IMG/VR virus record: IMGVR_UViG_3300045747_000105
Span: 1 to 35,733 of that record
DNA: 35,733 bases
Source of the DNA: a virus
Reading direction: 5' to 3' (one strand)
The notes below the pieces were generated by a model, which saw nothing but the letters and a program-made list of their open reading frames with translations, was not told where the DNA came from and did not search any database. Of this stretch, positions 19,346 to 28,170 are shown piece by piece (position 1 is the stretch's first letter; each line of letters starts with the position of its first letter). A program made the translations under genes and the position numbers.

Positions 19346-21684
19346 TGGCTACCCCCACAAAAGACATGACCCCCATCGAACGGTGGAAGGCTGAGATTGA
19401 GCAGGCTGAGAAGGGGACAAAGAAGTTCCACCAGCGGGGTCGCAAAGTCACAAAGAAGTACCTAGATGAGCGTGACGCCACCACTTCGGGTGACAAGTGG
19501 TTCAACATCTTCTACGCCAACACCCAAATCTTGGAATCTGCGCTGTATTCGCAAATTCCCAAGCCGGTGGTTGAGCGCAAGTTCAAGGACTACGACGATG
19601 AAGTGGCCCGAGTGGCGGGAATCATACTGCAGCGGTCAATTACACAGGATTTGGATGACCCTCGGGACACGTTTGACGCCACGATGCGCCACTGCGTACA
19701 AGACCGACTGGTACCTGGGTTGGGCCAAGCCTGGCTACGGCTGGAGACCACCACCGAGGACATACCGGGCATCGACGCGATTGATGAGGAGTCGATGCCA
19801 GACACGGAGTTGGGCGATGCTACAGAGGAGACTGACACGCTCCAACGCATCACAGACCAGCAGGTTTGTGTGGATTACGTGTTTTGGGAGGATTTCTTGT
19901 GGAGTCCATGCCGAGTGTGGGAAGAGCGCCGATGGACAGCCCGCAAGGTGTACATGGACCGTGAAGAACTCATTGAGCGGTTCGGCAAGGAGAAGGGTGA
20001 GGAGGTCTCGCTCAACGCCACCAGCAATACCAACGTCAACTTGGGCTCTACCCCAGAGGATAACACCATCCCGAAGGCAGTCATCTATGAGATTTGGAAT
20101 CGCTCAGACCGCAAGGTGATTTGGGTATCCAAGGGTTATGATGAAATCCTGGATGAGATTGACGACCCACTCAAGCTCGTGGGCTTTGAGCCGTGTCCCA
20201 AGCCGATGTTGTCCAACATCAGCACCAGCAACACCGTACCCCGCCCTGACTACTACATGATTCAGGACCAGTACACTGAACTGGACACCCTCAACAACCG
20301 CATTTCTTTGCTCGTGCGGGCGTGCAAGGTAGTGGGTGTATACGACAAGTCTGCCATAGGCATCTCACGTATGCTCAAGGAGGGGTTCGACAACGACCTC
20401 ATCCCAGTAGATAATTGGGCCATGTTCGCAGAGAAGAACGGCCTCAAGGGGCAGATTGATTGGCTCCCACTCGATACAGTGGTCACTGCCCTACAGCGGC
20501 TTAATGAGGCACGCGAGGTCATCAAGGGTCAAATCTATGAGCTGACCGGCATTGCCGACATCGTCCGTGGGGCCAGTAAGGCGTCAGAGACGTTGGGCGC
20601 TCAGAAGATCAAGGCTCAATTTGCCAGCATACGCATCCAGAAGCTACAAGATGAGGTGGCCCGATTCGCCAGCGATATCATGCGTCTCAAGGCTGAGATA
20701 CAAATCAAGCACTTTGACCCCCAGATACTGATCGCACGCTCCAACATCCTACGCACTCCTGACGCCCAACTTGCCGGCCCAGCTATCGAGTTGCTCCAGA
20801 GTGAGGAGGGCTTTGAGTGGCGCGTACAGGTTACTGCCGATTCCATCGCTCAGGCTGACTACACCACCGACAAGCAAGATCGCATTGAGATGCTCACCGC
20901 GGTCAGCGGATACTTGGGTAAATCCGCTCAGATCATCCAGACGGTGCCAGACGCTGCGTTTATGCTGGTTAGCATGCTCAAGTGGGCGGTTGCTGGCTTC
21001 CGTAACGCCACGGAGATTGAGGGGGTCATCGACAAAGAGTTGGACAACATCGGCAAGGCGGCTAAGCAACCTAAGCCAGCCCCGCAGCCTGACCCACAAG
21101 TGATGAAGGCCCAACAGGATGGTCAGATCGCTCAGGCGCGGCTCCAACTGGATAGCCAGTCAGCCCAACAATCTGGCCAACTTGAACAAGCCAAGCTACA
21201 GCAGGCCGCCCAAGTGGAACAGGCCAAGATGCAGCACACGGCCCAACTAGAGCAAATGAAGGCCCAGTTTGCAGACCAGCAGGCCCAACGGGACAGGGCT
21301 ATGCAGGCTCAGCAAGCTCAAATGCAGCAAGAGTTGGACGCTTCCAATGAGAAGTACCGCATGCAGATGGAAGCCATCAAGTTGGATCGGGAGGAGCAAT
21401 TCAAGCGGGAAATGGAAGATCAGAAGATGGCGCTTGAAAAGTGGAAGGCTGAGCTGGACTACCGCAAAGCCATCGAAATTGCTGAAATCTCCGCAGCCAC
21501 TACCTTGCAGACAGCCCAAGCTACTGCCGCTATGTCGGCCAGCAAGGGTGAGACTGTAAAGGATAGCGGTGCCGGAAACGACGCAAAAGCGCAGAAAGCC
21601 ACGCTAGATGCTGTGGTAGCTCATTTGAGCAAGCCCAAGAAGTTGATTCGTGGGCCGGATGGTAAAGTATCGGGGATTGCATAA
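19345..21684 (+). CDS. Portal protein with long coiled-coil tail
   Basis: A 779-aa portal following the terminase. The N-terminal region (WFNIFYANTQILESALYSQI, DPRDTFDATMRHCVQD) is typical of podovirus portals of the P22-like class. From about residue 575 to 740 there is a Gln/Ala/Glu/Lys-rich helix with many QA repeats, long enough for an extended barrel or tunnel into the capsid interior as in P22. Twelve copies form the DNA channel. TAATG couples it to the terminase and to the next gene. Confidence 0.9.
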   Translation: MATPTKDMTPIERWKAEIEQAEKGTKKFHQRGRKVTKKYLDERDATTSGDKWFNIFYANTQILESALYSQIPKPVVERKFKDYDDEVARVAGIILQRSITQDLDDPRDTFDATMRHCVQDRLVPGLGQAWLRLETTTEDIPGIDAIDEESMPDTELGDATEETDTLQRITDQQVCVDYVFWEDFLWSPCRVWEERRWTARKVYMDREELIERFGKEKGEEVSLNATSNTNVNLGSTPEDNTIPKAVIYEIWNRSDRKVIWVSKGYDEILDEIDDPLKLVGFEPCPKPMLSNISTSNTVPRPDYYMIQDQYTELDTLNNRISLLVRACKVVGVYDKSAIGISRMLKEGFDNDLIPVDNWAMFAEKNGLKGQIDWLPLDTVVTALQRLNEAREVIKGQIYELTGIADIVRGASKASETLGAQKIKAQFASIRIQKLQDEVARFASDIMRLKAEIQIKHFDPQILIARSNILRTPDAQLAGPAIELLQSEEGFEWRVQVTADSIAQADYTTDKQDRIEMLTAVSGYLGKSAQIIQTVPDAAFMLVSMLKWAVAGFRNATEIEGVIDKELDNIGKAAKQPKPAPQPDPQVMKAQQDGQIAQARLQLDSQSAQQSGQLEQAKLQQAAQVEQAKMQHTAQLEQMKAQFADQQAQRDRAMQAQQAQMQQELDASNEKYRMQMEAIKLDREEQFKREMEDQKMALEKWKAELDYRKAIEIAEISAATTLQTAQATAAMSASKGETVKDSGAGNDAKAQKATLDAVVAHLSKPKKLIRGPDGKVSGIA

Positions 21685-22088
21685 TGGCCATTCAATATTC
21701 TCTGACGTCGCGGACAAACCGCATGACGCAACTCAATACGGACATTGGTATCAATGCCGTCATCAAGGTGTTCACTGGTGCAGCGCCAGCTAACTGCGGC
21801 ACCGCTGACACCGGCACCTTGCTGATGACCTTCGCTGGTAACGCAGCTGGGTTTGGTACGGTTGCCTCCCAGGTGCTGACTGCTGCTGCGGTGGCGTCGG
21901 TATTGGCCGCTGCGGGCGGCACGGCTGGATACTTCCGTGTCTATCCCAGCGCTGCGACCACTACCAATGCAGTCATCCAGGGTACTGCTGGCCTCACCGG
22001 TACGGACATGATACTTACAGCTAACCCAGTCACCTTGGGTCAGACTTGTAACTTCACCTCTCTCACAATCACACCTTACGGGGTCTAA
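21684..22088 (+). CDS. Ala/Thr-rich structural protein, 134 aa
   Basis: A small Ala/Gly/Thr-rich beta protein (MAIQYSLTSRTNRMTQLNTD, later VFTGAAPANCGTADTGTLL). I recognise this opening as common in phage structural genes between portal and capsid, but not a proven function. It could be a head decoration or head-tail accessory. Translationally coupled to the portal by TAATG. Confidence 0.55.
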   Translation: MAIQYSLTSRTNRMTQLNTDIGINAVIKVFTGAAPANCGTADTGTLLMTFAGNAAGFGTVASQVLTAAAVASVLAAAGGTAGYFRVYPSAATTTNAVIQGTAGLTGTDMILTANPVTLGQTCNFTSLTITPYGV

Positions 22089-22090
22089 TC

Positions 22091-22762
22091 ATGGCAGCAA
22101 AGACAGATCAAGTCATCATCCTGCCGCTTGACACCGGCAATACGGGAAAAAAGATACGCACCAAAGAGAGCGTAGTTGGCGCCAACACGGTGGAGGAATA
22201 TTTCTTCATCCCATCGTCTGAACGCGATACGGTCGGGCAGTACAAATTTACCTCAGGGGCTCAAGCTATCCCTACTGCTGTGCATACAGGTACAACGACA
22301 GGGTTTTTCTTCATGACAAATCCGTTGACTAGCACTATCAAGATTGCGGTTGATAGGTTGACGTTAAAGCAAAACTTTAGCACTACCCTAGCGGTTGATT
22401 TGATCGCCCCAATCATTCGTTGTTCGCGAATCACGTTCACTGGCACTTTATCTGCTGCTGCAATTACACCTGCCCGTCGTAAGAGCACTGATGCAGCCCC
22501 CCAAGGCTTAATCTCTCTCGCATCGACAGGACTTACAGTCACCAACGTAGCCCCATTCTATGAGTGGCTAGGCATGACAATGGACTTGCTAACGGGTGGC
22601 GCAGGTCATTGGGGTGCGCAGAATGACGAGTGGAACCCAGGCGATGATGATGATGAAGTTATCTTGTTGCCTGGAGAGGGTCTTGTCATTTGGTCAACTT
22701 TGGCTGTGACCACAGCAAACCGTAAGCTCATCATCAATGGGGCTTGGTTCGAGTACAACTAG
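22091..22762 (+). CDS. Putative structural protein, 223 aa
   Basis: A beta-rich protein beginning MAAKTDQVIILPLDTGNTGK and ending with an acidic patch (NPGDDDDEVILLPGEG) and LIINGAWFEYN. It starts 2 bp after the previous stop and ends 1 bp before the repeat protein, so all three are one unit. Composition suits a virion surface protein. No named family. Confidence 0.5.
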   Translation: MAAKTDQVIILPLDTGNTGKKIRTKESVVGANTVEEYFFIPSSERDTVGQYKFTSGAQAIPTAVHTGTTTGFFFMTNPLTSTIKIAVDRLTLKQNFSTTLAVDLIAPIIRCSRITFTGTLSAAAITPARRKSTDAAPQGLISLASTGLTVTNVAPFYEWLGMTMDLLTGGAGHWGAQNDEWNPGDDDDEVILLPGEGLVIWSTLAVTTANRKLIINGAWFEYN

Positions 22763-23722
22763 ATGGCTTTTACGCTCATTGACGGCGTCATCGCCAATGA
22801 CGCGTTTGCCACCCCTGCAACCCCAGGTACGTCGCAGCTTGTCGATGGCATAAACAACCAGACGTTCCAGACTCCTGCTACCGCCACAGCGCAACCTGTA
22901 GATGCCGTACTGGGATTGACTACCTGGACAGCTGGTGCTCCGGCAGCAGTGTCCCTCAGTTCCGCCACGACTGACGGTGCTGACGTACTTGCTGCTGTAG
23001 TCACACCTGTAGCTGCCGCAGTAGGGGTATCGGTCGCAGTTACTGACGGTGCGGATACCCTAGCTGCCGCGGTGAGCCCAGTAGTTGGATTGAGTAGTGC
23101 TACGACAGACGGTGCGGACACGATAGTTGCCCGAGTTGGCCCAGTAGTTGGCCTATCGTCAGTTACCACGGATGGTGCCGACGTTCTAGCTGCTGCGGTT
23201 AGTCCTATTGTGGAATTGACTAGCGCGACCACGGATGGTGCAGACGTACTGTCTGCTCTAGTGACCACTGTCTCCGCAGGTGTAGATGTATCTATTGCCG
23301 TCACTGACGGGTCTGACGTACTTGCGGCTGCGGTCGATCTAGGGATTGACCTATCCAGCTCTACTACGGATGGTGCAGACGTACTTGCTGCTACTGTAGA
23401 CCTAGTACCTGCATCGTTGGACGTCAGCGCAGATTGGACGGATGGGGCAGATACGGTATCGGCGGTTGTAGAACCAGTCTCTGAGGGGTTCACACGAATA
23501 GGGGGTGACCCTGGCCCGTCACCGTACCAGCCCAAGTATTTGGTTAAGCGCAAGGGTAAGACATGGGTATTTGATACCGTTGAAGAAGCCCAGGCGTTTA
23601 CAAAGTCAATGGAGAAGGTGGCCAAGATAGCGGCACCTATCCTTGAGGAAGTGGAAGTTGCATCGGCTCCACAGTACTATTCTGAAGAAGATGATATTGA
23701 AGAATTACTTTTACTAATGTGA
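22763..23722 (+). CDS. Eight-repeat DGAD structural protein, 319 aa
   Basis: Residues 70-240 hold eight copies of T-D-G-(A/S)-D-x-x-x-A-x-V, with DG at 71, 95, 116, 137, 158, 182, 203 and 227 (21- or 24-residue steps). Three degenerate units lie before them. The C-terminal 75 residues are different: K-G-K-T-W-V-F-D-T-V-E-E-A-Q-A-F followed by an acidic end. Tandem beta repeats suggest a fibre-like or bacterial-surface-binding part anchored by the C-terminal domain. Its position before scaffold and capsid suggests a head fibre or decoration. Function is not established. Confidence 0.6.
   Translation: MAFTLIDGVIANDAFATPATPGTSQLVDGINNQTFQTPATATAQPVDAVLGLTTWTAGAPAAVSLSSATTDGADVLAAVVTPVAAAVGVSVAVTDGADTLAAAVSPVVGLSSATTDGADTIVARVGPVVGLSSVTTDGADVLAAAVSPIVELTSATTDGADVLSALVTTVSAGVDVSIAVTDGSDVLAAAVDLGIDLSSSTTDGADVLAATVDLVPASLDVSADWTDGADTVSAVVEPVSEGFTRIGGDPGPSPYQPKYLVKRKGKTWVFDTVEEAQAFTKSMEKVAKIAAPILEEVEVASAPQYYSEEDDIEELLLLM
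22973..23482 (+). repeat. 63/72-bp tandem coding repeats
   Basis: The DNA behind the eight DGAD units. Copies share ACGGATGGTGCAGACGTACT-like cores but differ by many silent changes, so they are old repeats under protein selection rather than a recent expansion. Confidence 0.7.
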
Positions 23723-23728
23723 GGACAT

Positions 23729-24061
23729 ATGGCCCGTAAATCATACATACAAATAGATGGCGTCTTGATCGACAAAGAAGATCATGAGGCATTGGCCAAG
23801 GCTCGGGGCGAATTAGGCGGCAATTACGCCACGTTTGTCCCAGACCTGCCTGACTTCATATCTCCACTGGACGGTAAACGCTACTCCGGTAGGGCAGGTA
23901 TGCGTGAACACTGCGCCAAACACAACGTGGTCTCCAATATGGAGCTCACCGGATTACCCACGCTGCAGATGAACAGCGACCAACGTAGCTCGTCACAAAT
24001 TCGTAAAGACACCGCCTCTCGCAAGCAGATACTTATCAACCTAGTCAACACCCGATTATAG
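23729..24061 (+). CDS. Conserved phage protein before the scaffold, 110 aa
   Basis: The central motif DFISPLDGKRYSGRAGMREH followed by C-A-K-H-N-V-V is one I know from small uncharacterised proteins next to capsid or scaffold genes. N-terminal residues (MARKSYIQIDGVLIDKEDHE) look like a beta hairpin. ATG 23729 has GAGG upstream. A role in capsid assembly is only inferred. Confidence 0.6.
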   Translation: MARKSYIQIDGVLIDKEDHEALAKARGELGGNYATFVPDLPDFISPLDGKRYSGRAGMREHCAKHNVVSNMELTGLPTLQMNSDQRSSSQIRKDTASRKQILINLVNTRL

Positions 24062-24069
24062 GAATTGCC

Positions 24070-25128
24070 ATGCCTACCGAAACCATCGACCGTCGCTCAA
24101 CCCTCGAAGCAGCCTATGAGGCAGCTGAAAAGACTGAGCCCACTACTACAGAGGTAATCACGTCTACAGAGACAGCCCCTACGGAACAAATTGAAAAAAC
24201 TCCCGAGCCTAGCTCCACGGAGAATTCAGAAAAACCCGTTGAAAAACCCACCGAAACAACGGAAGCCGCTGATAAGACTGAAAATGTGTTGTCGGTAGAC
24301 AAACCGCCACAATCTTGGCGGGGTCCGCAGAAGGCGAAGTGGGATAAACTGGACTCTGACGTACGTCAGGAGGTGATGCGTCGTGAGCGCGACATCGCTA
24401 AGGTCATGGGCGATGCTAGCCAAGCTCGCCACTTCGTACAGCAATTCCAAGCTACTGTCCAACCCCACTCGGGTCGTATGCAGAGTTTGGGGGTAGAACC
24501 CATGCAGGCCATCAATAGCTTGCTGGAGGCAGATCGTATCCTGTCCACATCTAGCTCGTCGGACAAGGCGCGCTACATGGCCAAGCTGATATCAGACTAC
24601 CGCATTGACGTAGCTCAGTTGGACCAAGCATTGTCGAGCAACGGCGTAGTTGACCCAGTGGCGTCCAAGGTGGAGGCTTTGTTGGCTCAACGGTTGGCTC
24701 CGTTCAACCAGTTCATGTCGTACCAGCAGCAACAAGAGCAACAAGCTCGGTTGCAGCAAGAGCAGCAGACTATGAATACCATCGAGACTATGGCTAATGA
24801 CCCCAAGTTTGAACACTTCAACGACGTGCGCGGGGACATGGCCGATATTATTGACCTACAAGCTAAAAAAGGGGTTTACTTAACCCTAGAACAGGCCTAT
24901 AATCGCGCTATCGCCATGAATCCTGAGGTTAGCCAAGTGGTAGCTACAAACCGTGCTAATGAGGCAAAGACAGAAGCAGCCCGAGCAGCAAATGCTAAGG
25001 CCCAGCGAGCCTTGTCTGCCTCCAAGTCGGTCGGTGGTTCCCCCAGTGGGTTGAGTTCCGGTGCATCAGGCAAACCTGATCGTCGTGCAGCTATTGAGGC
25101 AGCGTTTACGGCAGCTGAGGGACGTTAA
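24070..25128 (+). CDS. Scaffold-like protein, 352 aa
   Basis: An acidic Thr/Glu/Pro-rich N-terminus (1-80) precedes a helical region with SWRGPQKAKWDKLDSDVRQE, a Gln-rich coiled coil (QQQQEQQARLQQEQQ) and a Ser/Gly-rich linker, ending in a short basic/Ala helix. It lies two genes before the major capsid protein. This composition and position match phage scaffolding proteins, which guide capsid assembly and then leave or are cut. A copy of the late promoter is embedded in its 3' part. The N-terminal RRSTLEAAYEAAE recurs near the C-terminus as RRAAIEAAFTAAE. Confidence 0.75.
   Translation: MPTETIDRRSTLEAAYEAAEKTEPTTTEVITSTETAPTEQIEKTPEPSSTENSEKPVEKPTETTEAADKTENVLSVDKPPQSWRGPQKAKWDKLDSDVRQEVMRRERDIAKVMGDASQARHFVQQFQATVQPHSGRMQSLGVEPMQAINSLLEADRILSTSSSSDKARYMAKLISDYRIDVAQLDQALSSNGVVDPVASKVEALLAQRLAPFNQFMSYQQQQEQQARLQQEQQTMNTIETMANDPKFEHFNDVRGDMADIIDLQAKKGVYLTLEQAYNRAIAMNPEVSQVVATNRANEAKTEAARAANAKAQRALSASKSVGGSPSGLSSGASGKPDRRAAIEAAFTAAEGR
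24875..24908 (+). promoter_or_regulatory. Late promoter P2 inside the scaffold gene
   Basis: TTTACTT (24875-24881), 13 bp, GCCTATAATCGCGC (24895-24908): the same 21 fixed bases at the same spacing as P1. The RNA would start near 24911 and carry the small 52-aa gene and the major capsid gene. Confidence 0.7.
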
Positions 25129-25129
25129 C

Positions 25130-25288
25130 GTGATAAACGCCATTCGTACAGTACTCGGCCCCGCATCGTACCCTGTCCTGCAGAGGCAAGAGATCATGTA
25201 TGTCAGTCAGACACCAACGCCCATTGATCCAAGGGCCCCAATAGTTCAACCTGCAGCGGAAACAATTCCCGTTGCTACCAAGGAGTAA
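25130..25288 (+). CDS. Small protein before the capsid gene, 52 aa
   Basis: Reads from GTG 25130 (GAGGGA upstream) to TAA, 3 bp before the capsid ATG. It ends in a Pro-rich stretch (PTPIDPRAPIVQPAAETIP). An alternative start is ATG 25196, giving 30 aa. Function unknown. It lies between scaffold and capsid on the P2 transcript, so it may be a leader for coupled capsid translation. Confidence 0.45.
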   Translation: MINAIRTVLGPASYPVLQRQEIMYVSQTPTPIDPRAPIVQPAAETIPVATKE

Positions 25289-25291
25289 ACC

Positions 25292-26311
25292 ATGGCTTTC
25301 GCCAACAGCGCTATCAGCGATATCATCGCAACTACCATCCAATCCCGCACCGGCGAGATTGCCGACAACGTCACCTCCAACAACGCTTTGTTGATGCGCC
25401 TCAAACAGCGCGGCAACATCAAGCCCTTCACCGGTGGTAACACCATTATGCAAGAACTCAGCTTCGCGTCCAACGGCAATGCCGGCTGGTACTCGGGCTA
25501 TGAGACTTTGCCAATCGCTGCTCAAGACGTCATTAGTGCCGCTGAGTACACGATCAAGCAAGCTGCTTGCCCTGTGACCATTTCCGGTCTGGAGCAAATG
25601 CAGAACAGCGGCAAACAGCAGATCATTGACCTGCTCGACGGTCGCATGCAAGTGGCTGAGTCCTCCATGGCCAACTTGATCGCTACTGGTTTGTACTCTG
25701 ACGGTACGGGTGCTGGCGGTAAGCAAGTCGACGGTTTGCTGAAGCAAGTGTCCACCACTCCGACCAACATCGTTGGCGGTATCGACCGTGCCACATGGTT
25801 GTTCTGGAAGAACCAGTACTTCCGTTGCACCACCACTGGCGGCGCGGCTATGTCGGCTTCCAACGTTCAGACCTACTTCAACAAGATGTGGTCCAGCCTG
25901 GTTCGCGGCTCTGACCGTCCTGACCTGATCTTGGTGGACAACATCGCCTGGTCGTTCTACATGTCCTCGTTGCAGAACATCCAGCGTTTCACCAGTTCCG
26001 AGACAGCCAACCTGGGCTTCGCTTCTGTGAAATTCATGGACGCTGACGTGGTGCTGGACGGTGGTCTGCAACTGAACTGGACTTCCACTGGTGCTACTGG
26101 TACTGCCCCATCGGCTGTTCCTGCTACGTCTGCGTACTTCCTGAATACCAAGTATATGTTCTACCGTCCGCACGGTCAGCGCAACATGGTTCCGTTGTCG
26201 CCTGGTCAACGCTACAGCGTCAACCAAGACGCTGCTGTTCAAATCCTGGCCTGGGCCGGCAACTTGACCTCGTCTGGCTTGCAGTTCCAAGGTCGCATGG
26301 ACAACACCTAA
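25292..26311 (+). CDS. Major capsid protein, HK97-fold type
   Basis: A 339-aa protein with the features of a podovirus major capsid protein. MAFANSAISDIIATTIQSR opens it, F-T-G-G-N-T-I-M-Q-E-L follows, then a central domain with DRPDLILVDNIAWSFYMSSL, and near the end KYMFYRPHGQRNMVPLSPG. Codons are notably regular and C-ending compared with neighbours, as expected for the most abundant protein. It has a strong ribosome site (AAGGAG) and the late promoter P2 about 380 bp upstream. It builds the head shell around the scaffold. Confidence 0.88.
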   Translation: MAFANSAISDIIATTIQSRTGEIADNVTSNNALLMRLKQRGNIKPFTGGNTIMQELSFASNGNAGWYSGYETLPIAAQDVISAAEYTIKQAACPVTISGLEQMQNSGKQQIIDLLDGRMQVAESSMANLIATGLYSDGTGAGGKQVDGLLKQVSTTPTNIVGGIDRATWLFWKNQYFRCTTTGGAAMSASNVQTYFNKMWSSLVRGSDRPDLILVDNIAWSFYMSSLQNIQRFTSSETANLGFASVKFMDADVVLDGGLQLNWTSTGATGTAPSAVPATSAYFLNTKYMFYRPHGQRNMVPLSPGQRYSVNQDAAVQILAWAGNLTSSGLQFQGRMDNT

Positions 26312-26359
26312 TCGTAGGAGGCTTGCCCCCTATATTTGTCCATCTTCAAGGAGAACATT

Positions 26360-26764
26360 ATGAGTCAAGGAAATGCAAGTGCGGCTATCGGGTTGGCAAA
26401 TACCAACAAGATTGCTGCCATCGGCGGGTATCTTCAGGATACAGACGTTCCTGGCCCCAGCGCTGAGGGCTATTACGCAGGTATCAACGCCCTTGGTATC
26501 TGGGACTACAACCCAGTCAATGAGACTGACTACTCTGCCGTTGGCGGGTTTACCGTGCCGTCTAACAGCGGTGCTGCCACCGGCAAGGTTGCTCGTTTGG
26601 TCTATACAGACGTAGCTGCTATGACGGTTGCTGCTGACGGTAAGTGCTCCGTCACTGCCGTTGGTGTGGTCACCGCTCTGGTCACCACTGGTCTGTACAA
26701 GACCTTTATTACGGCTGGTACGGTCATTCCAGCTGGACGTTACCTCTGGGTATTCCTCGTGTAG
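26360..26764 (+). CDS. Putative head decoration or head-completion protein, 134 aa
   Basis: I start at ATG 26360 (AAGGAG 6 bp upstream) rather than at 26336. The product is Ala/Gly/Thr/Val-rich and beta-like (MSQGNASAAIGLANTNKIAA, later TFITAGTVIPAGRYLWVFLV). It follows the capsid gene and is closed by a strong terminator, so capsid and this protein form one abundant unit. This position suits a decoration protein. No family identified. Confidence 0.55.
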   Translation: MSQGNASAAIGLANTNKIAAIGGYLQDTDVPGPSAEGYYAGINALGIWDYNPVNETDYSAVGGFTVPSNSGAATGKVARLVYTDVAAMTVAADGKCSVTAVGVVTALVTTGLYKTFITAGTVIPAGRYLWVFLV

Positions 26765-26767
26765 TAG

Positions 26768-26803
26768 TTGGGGTTGTCATGAAAATGTCAACCCCAATTT
26801 GTA
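26768..26803 (+). terminator. Intrinsic terminator after the capsid unit
   Basis: TTGGGGTTG (26768-26776) pairs with CAACCCCAA (26789-26797), topped by CAT-GAAA-ATG, and followed by TTTGT. It starts 3 bp after the gene stop and divides head from tail genes. Confidence 0.85.
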
Positions 26804-26805
26804 TA

Positions 26806-26834
26806 TTGTAACGATTTAATCCCAACCCCATAAT
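26806..26834 (+). promoter_or_regulatory. Candidate promoter for the tail genes
   Basis: TTGTAA (26806-26811), a 17-bp spacer, CATAAT (26829-26834), immediately after the terminator and 16 bp before the next ATG. Hexamers are fair matches to sigma70 but unlike the two late promoters. Confidence 0.45.
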
Positions 26835-26850
26835 CCCCTAGGAACACAAG

Positions 26851-27438
26851 ATGTCCACCGAAGCCCTTGATTTTGCGATGAACTTTGAAGACGGTCAACA
26901 ATCCGAAGCCGACAAGCGTCTGCTCGTCATGTTCTACCGTTCCACCGTCAAAAACGAACCAAAGTCCATCGACGCTGGTCGCCCCATTTTCGATGAGATT
27001 GACCTGATCAAGATTATCACCCCAGGCTCGCGTGACTCTTTCGTTGGCGATGCCACGTATGAGTACCAAACCCGATTCCCATCGCAGTGGGCACGCTACA
27101 AGGCTGGCTTGGAACAAACAGCTAGCGGCACCCCGCTGAATACGCTTCCTTGGATGACTATGTCCCAAGTGGAAGAGTTCAAGGCTGTCGGCTGCTCTAC
27201 CATTGAGCAGTTGGTCGGAATGCCTGACTCCGTGTCCCAGAAGTTCATGGGTCACCATCAGTTGAAACAACGCGCTCAGGCGTATCTTGACTCTGCCAAG
27301 GACGCAGCCCCTGCGCTGAAACTCCAAGCGGAGTTGGACAAGCGCGATGAGCAAATCAGTGAAATGAAATCCCAAATCGACGCATTGATCGCTGCGCAAA
27401 AGTCTGCAGCATCTGCGAAGGTACCATCTAAGGCATAG
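26851..27438 (+). CDS. Conserved tail-region protein, 195 aa
   Basis: The opening MSTEALDFAMNFEDGQQSEA and the middle T-P-L-N-T-L-P-W-M-T-M-S-Q-V-E-E-F-K-A-V-G-C-S-T-I-E-Q-L, then Q-K-F-M-G-H-H-Q-L-K-Q-R-A, look like a helix-hairpin-helix-type repeat, followed by a coiled coil (KLQAELDKRDEQISEMKSQI). I know similar uncharacterised proteins in the head-tail gene group. A head-to-tail connector or assembly role is inferred only. AGGAA precedes ATG 26851. Confidence 0.55.
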   Translation: MSTEALDFAMNFEDGQQSEADKRLLVMFYRSTVKNEPKSIDAGRPIFDEIDLIKIITPGSRDSFVGDATYEYQTRFPSQWARYKAGLEQTASGTPLNTLPWMTMSQVEEFKAVGCSTIEQLVGMPDSVSQKFMGHHQLKQRAQAYLDSAKDAAPALKLQAELDKRDEQISEMKSQIDALIAAQKSAASAKVPSKA

Positions 27439-27440
27439 CT

Positions 27441-28169
27441 ATGGCTCAATACTGGTCGGCGTTGGAGGTTATATCCCAAATTGCTGGGGAGATTGGACTT
27501 CCACGTCCGACCACTGTTGTAGGCTTGTATGACGTACAATCGTCCCAATTGTTGGCCCTGCTCAACAGCGGGGGCAACGAGCTTCAGCTGTACTACCCAT
27601 GGGAGCAGTTCTCGAAAGAGTGGGCTTTTACTACGGTAGCGGCACAAGACGAGTATACGTTGCCTACTGATTTGAGCTACTTTGTAGATCAAACTCAGTG
27701 GGATAACACCAATCGTTGGCCCCTATCTGGCCCCAAGTCTGCCCAAGAGTGGGCGTACATCAAGGGTTCCTTGGTGGCCCCTATGCCCCGTCTGCGGTAT
27801 CGCATCGCGGGGGATGTATTCAAGATATACCCAATTCCAACGGCTACATCCTCTCCGCTGAGCTTGTCTATGGAGTACGTGTCCAAGAACTGGATTGCTC
27901 CAGCTATCGACCCACTCAATCCTGTAGACATGATCTCCCAGGATTCCGACCTCTTGATGTATAACCCCTGGTTGCTCATCAAGTTCGTCAAGTTCAAGTT
28001 CTATGAGCTCAAGGGTCTACCTACCGCAGGGGTTCAAGGGGACTTCATGCGTGTATTCAACTCGTTGACGGGCAAGGATACGGGAGCAGATATACTGTCG
28101 TTGGCAGGTAGTCAGAGTACAATGTATATCAACGCCCGATCTATACCTGACGGCTCTTGGAACGTGTAA
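27441..28169 (+). CDS. Tail tube/adaptor protein (T7 gp11-like or P22 gp4-like)
   Basis: A 242-aa protein beginning MAQYWSALEVISQIAGEIGL, with Q-S-S-Q-L-L-A-L-L-N-S-G-G-N-E-L, YPWEQFSKEWAFTTVAAQDE-type strands and Y-T-L-P-T-D. This order is typical of the head-to-tail adaptor/tail tubular A proteins of short-tailed phages, which ring the portal. Neighbours support it: the nozzle protein follows 1 bp later. It ends LSLAGSQSTMYINARSIPDG. Confidence 0.72.
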   Translation: MAQYWSALEVISQIAGEIGLPRPTTVVGLYDVQSSQLLALLNSGGNELQLYYPWEQFSKEWAFTTVAAQDEYTLPTDLSYFVDQTQWDNTNRWPLSGPKSAQEWAYIKGSLVAPMPRLRYRIAGDVFKIYPIPTATSSPLSLSMEYVSKNWIAPAIDPLNPVDMISQDSDLLMYNPWLLIKFVKFKFYELKGLPTAGVQGDFMRVFNSLTGKDTGADILSLAGSQSTMYINARSIPDGSWNV

Positions 28170-28170
28170 C

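Noticed and set aside
22973-23482. Repeats as a CRISPR array
   Set aside because: The units are in-frame coding repeats with variable 63/72-bp spacing and degenerate sequence.
22759-23625. A 288-codon antisense frame across the DGAD repeats
   Set aside because: It exists because the repeat codons lack stops on the other strand; the plus-strand frame has coupling, start and protein-like ends.
25106-26290. A 394-codon open frame antisense to the capsid gene
   Set aside because: It mirrors the strongly biased codons of the capsid gene, has no ribosome site or promoter, and its product is of unnatural composition.
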